Assembly: GCA_035547915.1 (NCBI GenBank)
Contig: DASZTS010000007.1
Span: 62,001-126,000, forward strand
Source: DASSFG01 sp035547915
GTDB lineage: Bacteria; Planctomycetota; Planctomycetia; Pirellulales; JAICIG01
Direction: 5' to 3'
DNA length: 64,000 nucleotides
Positions 60,893 through 64,000 of this stretch are shown here, one piece after another. Every line of letters starts with the position of its first letter. The first letter of the stretch is position 1. Below the pieces are notes generated by a model that saw nothing but the letters and a program-made list of their open reading frames with translations, was not told the DNA's origin and did no database searches. Position numbers and translations under genes: made by a program.

Positions 60893-61930
60893 ATGCCCTT
60901 AGAAAAGGCCCGGTACCGTTCGGCGGTTCCGCCCGCCGCCAGAGACAGAGCCGCCAGCGACAGAGAAGCCATGTCACCCAACGTCAGCACCGTCGCAAAG
61001 AAGATCATTGGCAATGTGGAAAAGGTGATCCTTGGCAAGCGGCAAGAGTTGTTGCTGGCCTTGGTGTCCTATTTCTGCGAAGGTCATATCCTGTTGGAAG
61101 ATGTGCCTGGCGTGGCCAAGACGATGCTGGCGAGGTCGCTCGCCCGCAGCATCGATTGCTCTTTCAAACGCGTGCAGTGCACCCCCGATTTGCTCCCCTC
61201 CGACATCACGGGCGCGTCGATCTTCAATCAGAAGATGGCTGAATTCGTGTTCCGGCCCGGTCCGATCTTCGCCCAAATCGTGCTGGCCGACGAGATCAAT
61301 CGTGCCACCCCGCGCACGCAAGCCGCCTTGCTCGAAGCGATGGCCGAGAGTCGTGTGACGGTCGACGGCCAAACTTATGACCTGGAACGGCCGTTTCTCG
61401 TCATCGCGACCCAAAATCCGGTCGACCACGAAGGCACCTTCCCACTTCCCGAAGCCCAACTCGACCGGTTCCTCGTGCGGCTGAGTCTCGGTTATCCCAG
61501 CTTCGAGGACGAAGGCAAGATGCTCGAACGGTTACAACGCGGCCATCCCGTCGATCAGATCGAGTCGGTGGTCGGCCCCGCCGACGTCATCGCCTGCCAG
61601 AAAGCGATTCGCGAGGTCTACGTCGACGAAAAGGTACGAAACTATATTCTCGAAATCGTTCATGGCACGCGCTTGCACGACGATGTGGCACTCGGTGGCA
61701 GCCCGCGCGCATCATTGGCCCTGTTTCGTACCAGCCAGGCAGTCGCCGCGATGCGAGGCAACAACTTTGTGCTGCCCGATGACGTGAAACGCATGGTCAG
61801 CCCCGTGCTCAGTCATCGCTTGGTGCTCAAGCCCGAAAGCCGCCTGCGCAGGGTGACAGCCGCCAAGGTGCTCGACGAAGTGCTGGGCGAAGTGCCCGTG
61901 CCCGTCGCCTCGGGAGCCGCCGCTTCATGA
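60893..61930 (+). CDS. MoxR-family AAA+ ATPase
   Basis: 345 residues. The Walker A region has the MoxR form LLEDVPGVAKTMLARSLA. Walker B is IVLADEINRATPRTQAALLE; sensor 1 is FLVIATQNPVDHEGTFPLPE; sensor 2 is SPRASLALFRTSQAVA. MoxR ATPases act as chaperones for vWA-containing or membrane complexes. The DUF58 gene overlaps its stop (ATGA), the standard pair. ATG 60893 has AGG about seven bases upstream; an ATG at 60971 is closer to where homology begins, so the start is uncertain. Confidence 0.93.
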   Translation: MPLEKARYRSAVPPAARDRAASDREAMSPNVSTVAKKIIGNVEKVILGKRQELLLALVSYFCEGHILLEDVPGVAKTMLARSLARSIDCSFKRVQCTPDLLPSDITGASIFNQKMAEFVFRPGPIFAQIVLADEINRATPRTQAALLEAMAESRVTVDGQTYDLERPFLVIATQNPVDHEGTFPLPEAQLDRFLVRLSLGYPSFEDEGKMLERLQRGHPVDQIESVVGPADVIACQKAIREVYVDEKVRNYILEIVHGTRLHDDVALGGSPRASLALFRTSQAVAAMRGNNFVLPDDVKRMVSPVLSHRLVLKPESRLRRVTAAKVLDEVLGEVPVPVASGAAAS

Positions 61931-63234
61931 GATGGTACCTGGGTGCCGTCTGTGTGCTGGTCGTGGCGCTCGTCTTCCAGTTGGGGCTGCTGGCGTACGC
62001 CATGTATGTGCTGTTGGGCATCATGCTTGTCAGCCGTTTCGTGGCGCGACATTGGATCGATCATCTTTCTGCCGAACGGGAGTGCAACTGCGACTCTGCT
62101 GAGATTGGCGACAAGGCGGCGGTGGTCGTCACCGTGCGCAACCGTGGGCGTCTGCCCGTCGCCTGGACACTCATCGAAGACAGCTTGCCCCGCCAGGCCC
62201 TGGTACAGCGGCCGCCGCGTCTGAAGGTGCACAATCGGCGACTAATGATCGCCATGCTCCGCCGCGGCGGCCAGAAGGTGATGCTCTATCAGGTCGAATT
62301 CCTGATGCGCGGCTACTACCAGCTAGGGCCGGTGGTGCTGGAGACCGGCGACCTGTTCGGATTGCACCGGCGGTATCGCGTGGCGACGGAGCCGCATTTC
62401 GTGCTCGTCTATCCCCGCTTGGTGCCGCTCGTCGGCTACGATCTGGCTTCGCGACGTCCCGTGGGCGAAATCCGTCTAACGCATCGCATCTACGAGGATC
62501 CGACGCGCATCGCCGGCGTTCGCCTTTACCAAGAGGGCGATCCTCTCAATCGGGTCAACTGGCGGGCGACGGCCCGCACGGGGCTGTTGCATAGCAAGAT
62601 CTTCGAACCGTCCACGATCGCCGGAGCGACGGTGCTGCTCGCCTTCCATCGTGACGAATATCCTACGACCAACGAGCCGCTGCGCTCGGAGTTGGCCGTC
62701 ACGACAGCGGCCTCGATCGTCAACGAGGTCTTTATCATGGGGCAACAAGTCGGGTTGGTGACGAACGGCCGCGACGCCGTCGACCGCATCCGTCAGGAAG
62801 GGTGGGCGCACGATTATCGCAGCCGTCGTGCCGCGCAGCAGAACGTGAACATGACCGACCGCAGCGAGCGCTTGCGACCAGTGATCGTGCCGACACAACG
62901 CGGCCCCGAGCAACTCTGGCGCATCTTGGAGACGCTGGCGCGCGTCGAATTGACCGACGGCTTGTCTTTCGACCAGTTAATCATGGAAACGGTGAGCCGA
63001 CTGCCGCGAGACGCCACCGTGGTGGCTGTGCTGCCGAAGGTGACCCCCGAGGCGGCTCTCGCGCTCGGCAGTTTGCGGCGGCGGGGTTACGCCGTCGTGG
63101 GCGTCTTGATCGTCTTCGAGCAGCTCGAATTCGAAGAGCACGCGGGCCGACTCCTGGCGCAAGGAATCGAGGCCCGCCAGGTGACCGACGAAGCCTCTTT
63201 GAGCGCCCTCTGTGGCCAACACCTACTAAGGTAA
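61927..63234 (+). CDS. DUF58 domain membrane protein
   Basis: 435 residues with two N-terminal membrane helices (WYLGAVCVLVVALVFQLGLL, AMYVLLGIMLVSRFVA). A beta-rich domain follows, then the DUF58 signature: DPTRIAGVRLYQEGDPLNRV, then NWRATARTGLLHSKIFEPS near residues 195-235. The rest has a vWA-like layout (VLLAFHRDEYP, VGLVTNGRDAVDRI). It starts four bases inside the MoxR stop, so the two act together. Transglutaminase or further vWA genes, often next, are absent here. Confidence 0.92.
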   Translation: MRWYLGAVCVLVVALVFQLGLLAYAMYVLLGIMLVSRFVARHWIDHLSAERECNCDSAEIGDKAAVVVTVRNRGRLPVAWTLIEDSLPRQALVQRPPRLKVHNRRLMIAMLRRGGQKVMLYQVEFLMRGYYQLGPVVLETGDLFGLHRRYRVATEPHFVLVYPRLVPLVGYDLASRRPVGEIRLTHRIYEDPTRIAGVRLYQEGDPLNRVNWRATARTGLLHSKIFEPSTIAGATVLLAFHRDEYPTTNEPLRSELAVTTAASIVNEVFIMGQQVGLVTNGRDAVDRIRQEGWAHDYRSRRAAQQNVNMTDRSERLRPVIVPTQRGPEQLWRILETLARVELTDGLSFDQLIMETVSRLPRDATVVAVLPKVTPEAALALGSLRRRGYAVVGVLIVFEQLEFEEHAGRLLAQGIEARQVTDEASLSALCGQHLLR

Positions 63235-63463
63235 TTGGGGCGTTCGAGGGGTTTTGGACCTACGCATGCGACGCGAAAGAGCGCCAACGAGCGCCCTAAA
63301 CCACGGTATGTCCGGCACTTTCGGCAAACTCCCCGATACCCAAAATCTTGCTCGGCGCCTGTTGATGCTCTGGCCACGTCCCGATACAATCGTGTTGAGG
63401 TTGAGACGCTGTCGCAATTAGCCGTGACGCCAACTCGAATCACCCCGCCGAAACAAGCCTGCC
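63235..63463. other. Intergenic region before the FeoA genes
   Basis: About 230 bases, expected to hold the promoter of the iron-transport genes. I saw no convincing Fur-type palindrome and no gene. Confidence 0.4.
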
Positions 63464-63766
63464 GTGAACGAATCTGCTTATGACCTTGTACCGCTGGGGC
63501 ACCTCGCTGCGGGTGGTACCGCGGTTGTCGCCGCAGTGCTCGGATGCGCCGACCAAGTCCACCGTTTACACGAAATGGGGCTGCGGAGCGGCGCACCGGT
63601 CGAAATGGTCCAGCCTGGCAGCCCGTGCATATTGAGACTCGGTAGCCAGAAGCTCGGCTTCCGGGCCGACGAAATCCTTAGCGTCTTGGTACGCCCAGGC
63701 ATTGCTGTCGGGACCGGAGGATTGGCGGGCCTGGAAATGCCGTCGGTGAAGGAAGTCGTCGCTTGA
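63464..63766 (+). CDS. FeoA domain protein
   Basis: A 100-residue SH3-like FeoA-family protein, which assists the FeoB ferrous-iron transporter. Family marks are DLVPLGHLAAGGTAVVAAVL, HRLHEMGLRSGAPVEMVQ and the closing LGFRADEILSVLV. A GTG start is used. A Cys-containing stretch (PGSPCILRLGSQ) and a short C-terminal extension are present. A second FeoA gene overlaps its stop. Confidence 0.88.
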   Translation: MNESAYDLVPLGHLAAGGTAVVAAVLGCADQVHRLHEMGLRSGAPVEMVQPGSPCILRLGSQKLGFRADEILSVLVRPGIAVGTGGLAGLEMPSVKEVVA

Positions 63767-64000
63767 CCCGACCGGGCATCTGCGCACTGGCCGATCTATC
63801 CGTCGGTAATCGGGCGCTGGTGATTCGGATTTCGGGCAGCGACGATGTGACGATGCGGCTGCTCGAGATGGGGCTCACGCCGGGAGTCGAGGTTCTGATG
63901 GCAGGAAAGGCACCTCTGGGCGATCCGCTCGAACTCGTCGTGCGTGGTTATCGCTTGAGCATTCGTAAGAGCGAAGCGGCACGAGTCGAGACGGAGTTAT
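63763..64000 (+). CDS. Second FeoA domain protein, cut by the window edge
   Basis: The first 79 residues of a second FeoA-type domain. It starts at a TTG (63763) that overlaps the TGA of the gene before. Marks are CALADLSVGNRALVIRISG, TMRLLEMGLTPGVEVLMAGK and the closing LELVVRGYRLSIRKSEA. It reads to the window end without a stop. A FeoB gene, or a fused FeoB domain, is expected beyond. Confidence 0.82.
   Translation, partial: MTRPGICALADLSVGNRALVIRISGSDDVTMRLLEMGLTPGVEVLMAGKAPLGDPLELVVRGYRLSIRKSEAARVETEL

Noticed and set aside
63235..63463. Fur box before the FeoA genes
   Set aside because: No palindrome close to the Fur consensus was found on either strand.
1..64000. CRISPR arrays, tRNA and rRNA genes
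   Set aside because: No regularly spaced direct repeats, cloverleaf-like sequences or rRNA-like blocks were noticed by eye; a tRNA scan was not run.

Overview
The window looks like a chromosomal segment of a planctomycete, most likely of the order Pirellulales. The indicators are four DUF1501 proteins, a DUF1549/DUF1553 'planctomycete cytochrome', a DUF1559 prepilin-like protein, a DUF1598 protein, LEPR-type N-termini on secreted proteins, and an ECF sigma factor near a Ser/Thr kinase. Base composition is GC-rich throughout except for one short stretch. No rRNA, tRNA or CRISPR array was seen.

Layout. 1-3.7 kb: the end of nuoA, then nuoC and nuoD (complex I, with no nuoB between A and C), then gcvT and gcvH (glycine cleavage). 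3.8-6.7 kb: two tandem DUF1501 genes. 6.7-11.7 kb: rnc, an HtrA protease, a cob(I)alamin adenosyltransferase, a small unknown gene and an outer-membrane barrel. 11.9-26.2 kb: a long minus-strand run with an amidohydrolase, an NHL-type propeller, a 1241-residue TPR/FG-GAP/UnbV protein, a Nudix hydrolase, the DUF1501 + DUF1549/1553 pair, a vWA protein, a PhyH-like oxygenase and a SpoU-type RNA methyltransferase. 26.3-37.5 kb: a Gfo/Idh oxidoreductase, DUF1501, DUF1559, a prenyltransferase-fold protein, a DEAD-box helicase, an RbfA-like protein, a zinc-ribbon membrane protein, a DoxX protein and a serine hydrolase.

37.6-39.7 kb is a lower-GC island. It holds a truncated IS1595-type transposase, two small genes and a GH99/WbsX-like protein, and it abuts an acyltransferase gene that has lost its 5' end and carries a frameshift. 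40.7-42.6 kb: DUF502 and hemC, overlapping by ATGA. 42.7-51.4 kb: a receptor-type Ser/Thr kinase, a secreted animal-type haem peroxidase, a secreted S53-type peptidase, an ECF sigma factor and an overlapping unknown gene. 51.5-64 kb: DUF1598, dnaE, a ceramidase-like protein, an IS5-type transposase remnant, an ammonium transporter with a very good sigma-54 promoter, a MoxR/DUF58 pair and two FeoA-domain genes.

The most unusual feature is a family of about 104-bp intergenic elements (three near-complete copies, one diverged and one partial). They have inverted-repeat ends of about 20 bp and a central hairpin. In the four full-length copies the same end points toward the 5' side of a downstream gene, and one copy forms the breakpoint of the transposase fragment.
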